A stretch of 23,183 nucleotides of DNA. It comes from a virus. Below, one piece after another: positions 4,950 through 11,538 of the stretch. A program made the position numbers and the translations under genes. The notes under the pieces are model-generated. The model was not told the DNA's origin, searched no databases, and saw only the letters and a program-made list of their open reading frames with translations. Position 1 is the first letter of the stretch. Each line of letters starts with the position of its first letter. The stretch is taken from IMG/VR virus record IMGVR_UViG_3300027759_000439, positions 1 through 23,183 of that record. One strand, given 5' to 3'.

Positions 4950-5041
4950 GGTCGGACTGTGAATTCAGTAACTTTTTTTCTAGGCTATTTTTTCAGGATT
5001 TTCGAATTCCTAAATTTTTTTCCAGGACCGGCCAAGAAGGA

Positions 5042-5797
5042 TTACGATTCGTCCTTCTCTTTGGTCCAATGGATAATCTCCCATGTTCCGTCATGGTGTT
5101 CTACCAGAGCGGTACAGGATTCTACCCAGTCACCGTCATTCATATAGAGAATACCATCTATCTCTTTTATCTCAGCATGGTGGATATGGCCACAGATAAC
5201 ACCATCAAAGCCACGTTTCTTACAGTATTCAGAGATATTCTTCTCAAAGCCTAACAGAAAATCTACAGAGGATTTTACTTTATATTTGAGGTACTTACTC
5301 AAAGACCAATAACCTAATCCAAAGCGTCTACGGAAAGAATTAAACTTTGAGTTCCATCCGAGTATCATATCATACAGTTTATCACCAAGGAAAGTCAACC
5401 ACGGAGCCAACTTAGAGATACCATCAAATAAGTCACCATGGGTAACCAGAAAGCGTTTACCATTGGCATCGATATGTTCGGTTTGATTGTGGATCTCTAT
5501 GGTACCAAAAGAGAATCCATATGGTATCATAGGTCGTAGAAACTCATCATGGTTACCAGCAACATAGATTACTCTGGTACCTCTCTTTGCATGACCAAGG
5601 ATTCTACGAACTACATTGGAATGAGATTGTTGCCACCTCCATTTGTTTTGTGTAATCTTCCAAGCATCAATGATATCACCGATAAGGTATAGAGTATCAC
5701 AGGTATTATGTTTAAGAAAATTATTCAGTTTATCGGCTTGACAATCTCTGGTACCTAAATGTACATCGGAGATAAAGATACTACGATAGGTTTTCAT
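5042..5797 (-). CDS. LpxH-like metallophosphoesterase (UDP-2,3-diacylglucosamine diphosphatase family)
   Basis: A 251-residue calcineurin-type phosphoesterase of the COG2908/LpxH-like family. All metal-binding motifs are there: DVHLG (D11, H13), GDIID (D41), GNHDE (N82, H83), THGD (H120) and GHIHH (H204, H206), plus the family's NDGDWVESCTA and EHHDG. LpxH cleaves UDP-2,3-diacylglucosamine in lipid A synthesis at the inner membrane; whether this homologue does so, or acts on another nucleotide-lipid, is not shown. The ATG at 5797 gives a normal family N-terminus and a 17-base overlap with the upstream gene. A start at 5866 would overlap it by 86 bases, and neither has a good ribosome-binding site. 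It is the last gene before a probable terminator. Confidence 0.85.
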   Translation of the reverse strand: MKTYRSIFISDVHLGTRDCQADKLNNFLKHNTCDTLYLIGDIIDAWKITQNKWRWQQSHSNVVRRILGHAKRGTRVIYVAGNHDEFLRPMIPYGFSFGTIEIHNQTEHIDANGKRFLVTHGDLFDGISKLAPWLTFLGDKLYDMILGWNSKFNSFRRRFGLGYWSLSKYLKYKVKSSVDFLLGFEKNISEYCKKRGFDGVICGHIHHAEIKEIDGILYMNDGDWVESCTALVEHHDGTWEIIHWTKEKDES

Positions 5798-5963
5798 CGT
5801 GTCGGATGATCCATTGGAGGGCTTCTGGAAGGTTTGAGTAGATGGGTGAGGCAGATTTTTCTTCATTAGTGTACCATTGGTAGAGAGTGGTTTCTCCGAT
5901 CCGCCACCGATTATTTTCTACATCCCACTTAGCGGTTCTATTGTATGTCTTATTTAGAACCAT
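5781..5963 (-). CDS. Small protein of unknown function (60 aa)
   Basis: A Trp- and Tyr-rich 60-residue protein (WDVENNRWRIGETTLYQWY...). The ATG at 5963 overlaps the end of the upstream 35-residue gene by 14 bases and has only a weak ribosome-binding site. The C-terminal helix (LPEALQWIIRHDEN) overlaps the start of the LpxH-like gene. No family is recognised; it is probably translated by coupling. Confidence 0.65.
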   Translation of the reverse strand: MVLNKTYNRTAKWDVENNRWRIGETTLYQWYTNEEKSASPIYSNLPEALQWIIRHDENLS

Positions 5964-6057
5964 ATAGTTGTTGTTCTAACTCTCGAATTCGTTCCAAAAG
6001 TTTTAGTACCTCTTGGATGGGTACCCATTTACCAGATACGTCAGTTGATATATTCAT
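5950..6057 (-). CDS. Short coiled-coil-like protein (35 aa)
   Basis: Thirty-five residues with a single helix (VPIQEVLKLLERIRELEQQL) whose leucines and isoleucines fall at heptad spacing, as in a short leucine zipper. The ATG at 6057 overlaps the stop of the upstream gene (ATGA). It would dimerise or bind a partner; nothing more can be said. Confidence 0.6.
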   Translation of the reverse strand: MNISTDVSGKWVPIQEVLKLLERIRELEQQLYGSK

Positions 6058-6290
6058 TCTATTAGTGTCCTATCTTGTATGTTCCAAAATCTCTCTACGG
6101 CTTGTTTGGCGAAATCAGAGTTAATATACATGCCTAATCCAATGGCCTTCTCGGTATCTGGATAGACGGTCGTGGTGTGTTTCGTATTGATTGAATGACC
6201 AGCACGGTTTACTTCACCGATAATCCGACCATGTTCATCATAATAGAGAAAGTGTGCTACGGTCTCTCCATCTTTCCATGAGCGGATCAT
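6054..6290 (-). CDS. Protein of unknown function (78 aa)
   Basis: A 78-residue soluble protein. The beta-rich first part (HFLYYDEHGRIIGEVNRAG) is followed by a helix near the end (DFAKQAVERFWNIQ). The pattern DEHGRIIGEV, then HTTTVYPDTEKAIG, is repeated in many small phage proteins of unknown role. The ATG at 6290 overlaps the stop of the upstream gene (ATGA). No family is recognised. Confidence 0.7.
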   Translation of the reverse strand: MIRSWKDGETVAHFLYYDEHGRIIGEVNRAGHSINTKHTTTVYPDTEKAIGLGMYINSDFAKQAVERFWNIQDRTLIE

Positions 6291-6454
6291 ATAGAAACCT
6301 CTGGTCGGTCAAAGACCATGGCAATACCACAGATGGTGATTAATTGAAAGCCTTTAGGAGTTTTTTCTCTGTAAAACCAGAATCTTTTGGAAAGGCAGAG
6401 AAAAGGATTTTCGAAAAGGTCGGTCCAGAATTGAAAGATGTGTAGTAGCCTCAT
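6287..6454 (-). CDS. Small aromatic-rich protein (55 aa)
   Basis: A 55-residue protein with many Phe, Trp and Leu residues (HIFQFWTDLFENPFLCLSKR) and a hydrophobic C-terminal segment (FQLITICGIAMVF). It may lie at the membrane. It overlaps both neighbours by ATGA, which supports the reading. No family is recognised. Confidence 0.6.
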   Translation of the reverse strand: MRLLHIFQFWTDLFENPFLCLSKRFWFYREKTPKGFQLITICGIAMVFDRPEVSI

Positions 6455-6651
6455 TTGGCGTTCTTATCTCGAATGAGTATGTTGATTCGTTCTCTACCAA
6501 ATTGGTCTACGCAGATCCAAGTATGGCTCAGCGGCTTCTGAGGACGGCAGGTGAGAATGATATTGGAATCTTTTGGTATCTCGGAAGCGCCTTGTCCGGA
6601 TGCGGCGGAAACGCAGAGGAATAAGAGAGGTACTAGGATTAGTTTTGCCAT
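6451..6651 (-). CDS. Small exported protein with signal peptide (66 aa)
   Basis: The N-terminus MAKLILVPLLFLCVSAASGQ is a clear signal peptide, with probable cleavage near residues 18-22, leaving a periplasmic protein of about 45 residues. Two cysteines remain (in LTCRPQ and WICVDQFGRE), which could form a disulfide. There is no clean lipobox. The ATG at 6651 lacks a good ribosome-binding site and lies 32 bases after the stop of the upstream gene. Confidence 0.65.
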   Translation of the reverse strand: MAKLILVPLLFLCVSAASGQGASEIPKDSNIILTCRPQKPLSHTWICVDQFGRERINILIRDKNAK

Positions 6652-6660
6652 GATATAGTG

Positions 6661-6683
6661 TTGCGTTTCGCTTTTGCGTTTCG
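6661..6683. repeat. Short tandem repeat in the 32-base gap
   Basis: TTGCGTTTCG occurs at 6661-6670 and again at 6674-6683, filling the gap before the exported-protein gene. The repeat replaces the ribosome-binding site one would expect there. Confidence 0.5.
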
Positions 6684-6854
6684 TTACTTGGTGAGATTAT
6701 TCCAGAGGTTCTTATAGGTTTCTATGAGGTCCATCCATAGAGAAAGAATGGTACGAATAGGATGTTCGATAAGGGTGGCCACAGCAATCAGAGTGGCTGG
6801 TACTGCCACAAGTATGGTGATGAGTATTCCAAATATACCAAATAATGTAATCAT
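6684..6854 (-). CDS. Small membrane protein (56 aa)
   Basis: A 56-residue protein whose first 29 residues (MITLFGIFGILITILVAVPA...) form one long or two short hydrophobic segments, followed by a soluble helix (LSLWMDLIETYKNLWNN). The ATG at 6854 overlaps the stop of the upstream gene (ATGA). Its layout is that of a small inner-membrane protein with a cytoplasmic or periplasmic tail. No family is recognised. Confidence 0.65.
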   Translation of the reverse strand: MITLFGIFGILITILVAVPATLIAVATLIEHPIRTILSLWMDLIETYKNLWNNLTK

Positions 6855-7153
6855 GTTTTTAAAAAGTCAATAATGCCTTGTGCTGTGTTGAAGTGGCGGG
6901 TTTTAAAGGAACGGTATTCTTCTAGTTCTTTTTCTAGTTCAAGTATACGTTTACGGAGTAATGAGTTCTGTTCTTCTGTATTGGGTAAATCTAATTTTAA
7001 TTGTGGGTCAGGTATGACGCCTTCGTAACCAGGATGATAAGGTGCTTCTTGTAGATAATCTTTTGGAGGCACAGCATGAATTCTTTCCAAGTATTTTTGA
7101 TATTCAGGAGAATTGACATAATTTTTTAAATCTTCGCTGGTAAAAGTTGTCAT
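6851..7153 (-). CDS. Coiled-coil protein of unknown function (100 aa)
   Basis: A 100-residue protein with a Pro- and Tyr-rich first half (LERIHAVPPKDYLQEAPYHP...) and a leucine-zipper-like helix at about residues 58-82 (EQNSLLRKRILELEKELEEY). The ATG at 7153 is chosen because AAGGAG lies 6 bases upstream; an in-frame start 15 codons earlier would reach into the GroES gene. No family is recognised. It follows groES and is probably in the same transcript. Confidence 0.75.
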   Translation of the reverse strand: MTTFTSEDLKNYVNSPEYQKYLERIHAVPPKDYLQEAPYHPGYEGVIPDPQLKLDLPNTEEQNSLLRKRILELEKELEEYRSFKTRHFNTAQGIIDFLKT

Positions 7154-7187
7154 ACGATTCTCCTTATTGTGGCGATTGATATATTTT

Positions 7188-7448
7188 TTATTCTTCAAAT
7201 ACTAATACAACATCATCTTCAGATATAATATAGAAATCGGTGGTCATGTACTTGGCAAGGCGTGCTTTGTTCCAATTGGGTAGAATCAAGTCACCTTCTT
7301 TAAGATCCAAAACATCTGGTCCGATTTTTAATACTTTACCTTTATTGGCTTCTGCTGGGTCAGCGGATGAAAGAACGATACCAGATTTGGTCACTTTCTC
7401 TTTTTCAATCAACTCAACGATTACATTATTCTTGATAGGCTTTAACAA
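7188..7448 (-). CDS. groES: Phage co-chaperonin GroES
   Basis: An 86-residue GroES (host proteins are about 97). LKPIKNNVIVELIE matches the first strand, KVTKSGIVLSSADPAEANKGKV (16-38) is the mobile loop with the GroEL-contacting IVL (24-26), and EGDLILPNW and EDDVVLVFEE match the rest. As T4 gp31 does, it probably replaces host GroES on host GroEL to fold a phage protein such as the capsid. The start must be the TTG at 7448: the codon before it is a stop, no ATG is near, and GGAG lies 8 bases upstream. It overlaps the upstream gene by 23 bases and has its own consensus promoter P5. Confidence 0.9.
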   Translation of the reverse strand: MLKPIKNNVIVELIEKEKVTKSGIVLSSADPAEANKGKVLKIGPDVLDLKEGDLILPNWNKARLAKYMTTDFYIISEDDVVLVFEE

Positions 7449-7653
7449 TTACAATTCTCCTTCCATCATTACATTCATCAATTACAAACTGTGGTACATC
7501 TAACTTATTTCTCAATACTGAATTACAATTATACTCTATAGAAACTTGTTTGTCAAACTTTTTATGGTAATCATCATTCTGAACAAAGAGGTAGGCAAAC
7601 GCCACCAAAAAAACACCTGAAAACACCTTGATGGTTTCGGTATTTGGCAGCAT
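7426..7653 (-). CDS. Small membrane-anchored protein (75 aa)
   Basis: An N-terminal hydrophobic helix (residues 8-24, IKVFSGVFLVAFAYLFV) is followed by a soluble part with two cysteines (YNCNSV and DECNDG) that could form a disulfide if it faces the periplasm. The ATG at 7653 has GGAG 6 bases upstream. Its coding sequence contains the whole of promoter P5, so its codons are under double use. No family is recognised. Confidence 0.7.
   Translation of the reverse strand: MLPNTETIKVFSGVFLVAFAYLFVQNDDYHKKFDKQVSIEYNCNSVLRNKLDVPQFVIDECNDGRRIVIVKAYQE
7528..7556 (-). promoter_or_regulatory. Consensus sigma70 promoter P5 inside a gene
   Basis: Minus-strand TTGACA (7551-7556), 17 bp, then TATAAT (7528-7533), with both hexamers perfect, within the gene at 7426-7653. 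Transcripts would begin near 7521 and carry groES with a leader of about 70 bases. Confidence 0.75.
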
Positions 7654-7662
7654 GATATTCTC

Positions 7663-8481
7663 CTATAATTTTAGCATTTGTTCGTAAGTGTAGTTGCGTA
7701 CCATAAATTTAGAAGGATCCGGTAGATACATGGCTTCTAAATCACCTGGCCTAGCATCCTTATATATCACATCAAAATCCACATTGTTGACTTCTTTAAA
7801 AATATTTACGATTTCTTTAACTGTTCTTGTATCATTATAGGCCAGATTCTCAACGCCATTGGTCGGAGTACCAATGGCTCGAATGAGAGCATCACATACA
7901 TCATTGACGTGAATATACTCTCTTACACAGGTGCCATCTTTTGTATTATAGTCCGTACCATGTAAATGAAACTTCTTTGTTTCTATCGCCTGAGTTAGAT
8001 TGTAGAATAACCCATCAGGATTGGTGGCAGGGAAACCACCAGTACCGGTAACATTGTAGAATCGGAATGTGGTGAAGTGTTTACATTGTTCGGACACAAT
8101 ATCTTCTGCAACTCGTTTCGATAGTCCATACGGAGATGATGGATTAGATGCTGCGCCAGTAGAGGCAAAGATAAAGTTTTTGTATTTGATTTTTTGTATT
8201 ACATTAAGAGTACCATTAATATTGGTATCGTAATACAATGTTGGATAATGTACTGATTCACCAACACGAACCAATGCAGCCAAATGAATCACTGCATCGT
8301 AGGTGTGAAAAGACGTGCCGCCAGATTTTAGTTCTTTGGCGTCACGGATGTCATAGTTGTATTGGTGCAAATCAAACTTGATATCATAGTCCAGTTTATG
8401 AACTTCATATCCAAGATTAACCAGTTTGGCACAAAGATGTTTGCCAATGTAACCGTTAGAACCGGTAACTAATATTTTCAT
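7663..8481 (-). CDS. NAD-dependent epimerase (GalE-like extended SDR)
   Basis: A 272-residue extended short-chain dehydrogenase. The Rossmann motif GSNGYIG (7-13) binds NAD(P); HLAA (67-70), STG (107-109) and YGLSK (Y118, K122) make up the active site. The C-terminal part with REYIHVNDV and a DARPGD motif matches UDP-glucose 4-epimerase relatives, though it is shorter than GalE (about 338). It probably makes a sugar nucleotide for host glycan remodelling or for modifying phage DNA or proteins; the substrate is not known. The ATG at 8481 overlaps the stop of the upstream gene (ATGA). Confidence 0.88.
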   Translation of the reverse strand: MKILVTGSNGYIGKHLCAKLVNLGYEVHKLDYDIKFDLHQYNYDIRDAKELKSGGTSFHTYDAVIHLAALVRVGESVHYPTLYYDTNINGTLNVIQKIKYKNFIFASTGAASNPSSPYGLSKRVAEDIVSEQCKHFTTFRFYNVTGTGGFPATNPDGLFYNLTQAIETKKFHLHGTDYNTKDGTCVREYIHVNDVCDALIRAIGTPTNGVENLAYNDTRTVKEIVNIFKEVNNVDFDVIYKDARPGDLEAMYLPDPSKFMVRNYTYEQMLKL

Positions 8482-8603
8482 GTTTGACCTAAATGTTGTT
8501 TTAGGCGGTTAATCAATTCTTGTATGCGCTGTCGAGCTTGACTACCTTCTGGTGTCCATACAATTAAACTTTTTAACCAATTTAATAATTCTCTTGGATC
8601 CAT
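8478..8603 (-). CDS. Small helical protein (41 aa)
   Basis: A 41-residue helical protein (MDPRELLNWLKSLIVWTPEG, then RQRIQELINRLKQHL). The ATG at 8603 overlaps the stop of the MazG-like gene by one base (TGATG), and its stop overlaps the start of the epimerase gene (ATGA), so it closes the gap between two well-supported genes. No family is recognised. Confidence 0.65.
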   Translation of the reverse strand: MDPRELLNWLKSLIVWTPEGSQARQRIQELINRLKQHLGQT

Positions 8604-8878
8604 CAGTTAAAAATATTAGACCAAGTTTTCAGTTTTATTTTTTTGTGTTCTCTAGCCGCATTCATAGCTTCATTATTCAATACACCTTGTTCGGTTAGAA
8701 TATCAATCATGGCCAATGTTTGACCAATCTCCATTTGCAATTCTTCTAAGGTTGTACCCGATTCTTCGGTTGGCCATCTAGATTCTGTACCAAAACGGGA
8801 TATCTTACAAGCCGCTTGAATTACTTCAGCACATTCTTCCTGTAAAATCAGTAGGGCTTCTTTTTGTTTATCATTCAT
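8603..8878 (-). CDS. MazG-like nucleotide pyrophosphohydrolase
   Basis: A 91-residue all-alpha protein of the MazG/PRA-PH type. EECAEV (14-19) gives the EExxE metal site, and EIGQTLAMID (50-59) the ExxxxxxxxD partner. These enzymes hydrolyse NTPs or dNTPs to monophosphates; phage members have been linked to clearing non-standard dNTPs or altering host nucleotide signals. Its length fits single-domain phage versions. The ATG at 8878 has GGAAG 6 bases upstream, which decides against the two in-frame starts before it. It overlaps the upstream gene by 8 bases. Confidence 0.8.
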   Translation of the reverse strand: MNDKQKEALLILQEECAEVIQAACKISRFGTESRWPTEESGTTLEELQMEIGQTLAMIDILTEQGVLNNEAMNAAREHKKIKLKTWSNIFN

Positions 8879-9125
8879 TATCATCTTCCACAAATTTAAT
8901 CACAGGCATATATTCTTCTACCTTTTTAAGTGCTTCCAATTTCGTGGGAGCAATTACTTTACAAGTATATAAGCCATCTTTCATATTAATGGTAAATGGA
9001 ACAACTCCATTTATAAACCATTCTTCTTGCACATAACACTTGATTGTCCATTCTCTGGCATCAAGGCATCGTTTAATCATTTCATCAGCGATCCGCTTAG
9101 GATCGAATTCATCTTCAGCAATCAT
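8871..9125 (-). CDS. Protein of unknown function (84 aa)
   Basis: An acidic 84-residue protein. An N-terminal helix (DPKRIADEMIKRCLDARE) is followed by beta strands (FTINMKDGLYTCKVIAPT) and a helix (KLEALKKVEEYMP), a small alpha/beta layout. The ATG at 9125 lies one base after the stop of the upstream gene without a good ribosome-binding site of its own, so coupling is likely. No family is recognised. Confidence 0.7.
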   Translation of the reverse strand: MIAEDEFDPKRIADEMIKRCLDAREWTIKCYVQEEWFINGVVPFTINMKDGLYTCKVIAPTKLEALKKVEEYMPVIKFVEDDNE

Positions 9126-9126
9126 A

Positions 9127-9339
9127 TTAGATATCGTTCCATTTTTCTACTAAAAAACTTGGACCTTTTCTTTCTTCGGCCAAAACATAATCTTCTGCCA
9201 TACCTTCTGCTTTCTGATAATCGGCAGTAACTTCTTTTTTAATTACCTTGTCATTAAGATAATAGACAATAGTATAATTGAAGTCTGCTCTTTCTACAAT
9301 GGCTTTCTTATCGCCATTCATAAATTTAGATAGTTCCAT
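9127..9339 (-). CDS. Small protein of unknown function (70 aa)
   Basis: A 70-residue protein with three strands (KAIVERADFNYTIVYYLNDK) and a helix (YQKAEGMAEDYVL). Its ATG at 9339 overlaps the stop of the CobT-like gene (TAATG), which ties its translation to that gene. The N-terminus MELSKFMNGDKKAIVER is not one I can assign with confidence. Confidence 0.7.
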   Translation of the reverse strand: MELSKFMNGDKKAIVERADFNYTIVYYLNDKVIKKEVTADYQKAEGMAEDYVLAEERKGPSFLVEKWNDI

Positions 9340-11453
9340 TATGCAATCATTCCTATAAATCGATTTAATACAACACGGTTAGACAACCTGTTGCCGGCGT
9401 ATTTACTGAACGCTGACACCAGACCACGAGTAGTAGCATTTTCTTTAACATGAAATTCTACACCATCATCAGTATCTAGGCCTTCTGAACGGAGTAAATA
9501 ATACTCATCAAAACCAGCATTGGTAATAATTTTATATTTCTCTTTACGGAATTCAGCTTTCAATTTCATATGGTCACTAGCTCTAGGATAGAATGTGTGT
9601 GCAACACGACCAAACTCACGGCCAGACAATACATAGAAGCCAATCACATTACATTGTGTTCTTGCTTTTAACAATTTAATGTAAGCGGCCATTAATTCTG
9701 GACCATATGGTTCATAAACCTTTTGTTCGTTCTTGGTAATTGGATCACGAATCACCAAAACTTTTTGTTTACCATATGAACTACCCGAATCTAAATCCGG
9801 ATTATTATAACCAGATAGTTGTTTTTCTTTGCCATCGGTATGCGTATGTGAAAACAAAACATTTCTTACTGGATTGCCTTCACCATCGGTTAGAAATACC
9901 GTATTGACAATTTGTAACTTGTAGTTCTTTTGAAACTCAGGTATAATCTTCATAGCAGCAATCACGGCTTCATAGAGTGGTGTGCCACCAAGATGAAACC
10001 AATGTGGACGGCAAGCACGGGGTTCAGCACAACGAACCAGAGCAGAGCAAGCATAAGTGAACTCAGAAGCCGACATTTTGCTCGATAACAAATTCATCAA
10101 TTTAAAACCATGTAAGTCCAAATCCCCGGCTTTGAAATCAACACTATACTTGTCGGTGTGTTCAGAAGTGAAAGCATATACTTCATAAGGAATATTTACT
10201 TTCTTACAGAACATTACCAGATTGATTAATTGCTTGACAGTATTCTCCATGTGGTCAGACATAGAACCAGACCAATCAAGGAACATAACAAGACCATGAG
10301 ATTTACCTTCAGGTAAAACTGTCATCTTCTTAAAGATATCTTCGGTAAATTGATACGCATAAACTTTGTTTAGATTCAATTCACCAGTTTTAGCTATCGA
10401 TGCACGTTTCTGTTGGTCAGCATTCTTGCGCAATTCAAATTCTTTGGCCAAATAACCAACAACTTTTTTGGCATCATTACGGATTTTCATAAAAGCAGTT
10501 GTATCAATACCAGAAATGTTGTATTTACCCAAATCATTTTTGTATTCAGCCCACAACTGTTTGTATGGAACAATAGCTTTTTTCAAATCGATATCATTAA
10601 TGTTACCATAGTAATAGTGCCTATCACTTGATTCAAATAATTTACTTTCGTTTTGACGATATGATTTATCAGTCAAAGAATCAAATTCTTCTCCAGTGGT
10701 ATCTCCACCTTCATGGCCAATTTGTTGTTCTTTGTAATCTTCATCAACTTCATCCATCGATTCATCGGCTTCAGAATTTGATTGTGAAAATTTCTCCATG
10801 GTGTCATCATCATAATCATCAGATTCTTCGTAACCTTCTGATTCAAACTCACCATCAGGATCTTCTTCAAATTCAGGATTTTGCAATTTGCGTTGTTCTG
10901 CTTCTTCTTTCAAATAATCCATAACGTCATACGCAAGCTTGATGACATCATCATATGATTCGGTATTTTCAATACGGTGAACTAACAATTTCTCAACATC
11001 AGTAAAACGAATGCCTTGTGCGGCTCCGCCTTTTGTGTAGAGATTAACACGGTCGATAAAATTCATATCATTGAGATCCGTGCCGTTTGTACCAAAGAAA
11101 TCTTTTTCAATTAGTTCACGGTAGCCACGGACAAAAGAGGAACGAATGCCGGGATATTTGTTTTTGATTTTTCTTTCAATACGGGAATCTTCCAGCACAT
11201 TCATAATACCCATTGGTATCTTTTCTTCGTGTGCCTTCATCATGCCGTCTAGGGGTGTGTATAGTGCATGGCCTACTTCGTGACCTAGAAAAAGGTCATA
11301 GAGATAACCTGAGATGTTTTTGTCGAGAACAGGAACGGTCAATACACGGTTCTTCACATCAAATGCGGCCGTGTTAGTATTACGCTGTTCGATAGTCAGA
11401 TTCTCATTTGCCATTAGTTTGGCAAGTAACGATTTAGATTGAATTAGTTCCAT
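9339..11453 (-). CDS. CobT-like VWA protein with a zincin (HExxH) motif
   Basis: A 704-residue protein. The first part has HEVGH (58-62) followed by NVLEDSR (E88), the spacing of a gluzincin metalloprotease. A very acidic, Ser-rich linker (about 185-260) comes next, then a von Willebrand A domain from about 385 with a complete MIDAS: DWSGS (D393, S395, S397), GGTP (T491) and LTDGEG (D523). The VWA part resembles the cobaltochelatase subunit CobT. In T4-like phages of aquatic bacteria such genes accompany a CobS/MoxR-like AAA+ gene, which is not in this window. Its role in infection is unknown; cobalt chelation is not shown. The ATG at 11453 has GGAG 5 bases upstream, and promoter P6 drives it. 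Confidence 0.85.
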   Translation of the reverse strand: MELIQSKSLLAKLMANENLTIEQRNTNTAAFDVKNRVLTVPVLDKNISGYLYDLFLGHEVGHALYTPLDGMMKAHEEKIPMGIMNVLEDSRIERKIKNKYPGIRSSFVRGYRELIEKDFFGTNGTDLNDMNFIDRVNLYTKGGAAQGIRFTDVEKLLVHRIENTESYDDVIKLAYDVMDYLKEEAEQRKLQNPEFEEDPDGEFESEGYEESDDYDDDTMEKFSQSNSEADESMDEVDEDYKEQQIGHEGGDTTGEEFDSLTDKSYRQNESKLFESSDRHYYYGNINDIDLKKAIVPYKQLWAEYKNDLGKYNISGIDTTAFMKIRNDAKKVVGYLAKEFELRKNADQQKRASIAKTGELNLNKVYAYQFTEDIFKKMTVLPEGKSHGLVMFLDWSGSMSDHMENTVKQLINLVMFCKKVNIPYEVYAFTSEHTDKYSVDFKAGDLDLHGFKLMNLLSSKMSASEFTYACSALVRCAEPRACRPHWFHLGGTPLYEAVIAAMKIIPEFQKNYKLQIVNTVFLTDGEGNPVRNVLFSHTHTDGKEKQLSGYNNPDLDSGSSYGKQKVLVIRDPITKNEQKVYEPYGPELMAAYIKLLKARTQCNVIGFYVLSGREFGRVAHTFYPRASDHMKLKAEFRKEKYKIITNAGFDEYYLLRSEGLDTDDGVEFHVKENATTRGLVSAFSKYAGNRLSNRVVLNRFIGMIA

Positions 11454-11476
11454 AGATTCTCCGAGTTAATAATAGT

Positions 11477-11505
11477 ATTATCTCATAAAAATCATCTACC
11501 GTCAA
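11477..11505 (-). promoter_or_regulatory. Sigma70-like promoter P6
   Basis: Minus-strand TTGACG (11500-11505), 17 bp ending TGA, then GATAAT (11477-11482). Start of transcription near 11470, 17 bases before the ATG of the CobT-like gene. The GTTGT-N6-ACAAC site lies 17 bp upstream of the -35. Confidence 0.7.
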
Positions 11506-11522
11506 GCGGTATCTTTTATGCT

Positions 11523-11538
11523 GTTGTTTTTATACAAC
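11523..11538. promoter_or_regulatory. 16-bp inverted repeat upstream of P6
   Basis: GTTGTTTTTATACAAC, 17 bp upstream of the -35 box and overlapping the stop codon of the AbrB-like gene. Its arms are the same as at P1 and P7. Confidence 0.6.

Larger units (their letters stand above)
4738..5041. other. Gene-free, G/C-skewed stretch between operons
   Basis: No gene on either strand. The plus strand is G-rich and C-poor in the middle: in 4801-4860 I count 31 G and 10 C, or 41 of 60 G+C, in otherwise AT-rich DNA. It holds two short direct repeats (GTGGTGGTAAGGCG at 4841-4854 and 4870-4883; GGCGGGCGAGT at 4832-4842 and 4880-4890), a 10-bp hairpin (4916-4949) and three T-runs of 6-7 bases at 4960-5025. 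It separates the LpxH-like gene from promoter P4. Confidence 0.7.

Noticed and set aside
5798-5866. Longer N-terminus of the LpxH-like protein
   Set aside because: The extra 23 residues have no family counterpart, lie in the frame shadow of the upstream gene and lack a ribosome-binding site.
10673-10870. Minus-strand reading in another frame of the CobT-like gene
   Set aside because: It mirrors the repetitive acidic linker of the large protein in a shifted frame and has no start signal of its own.
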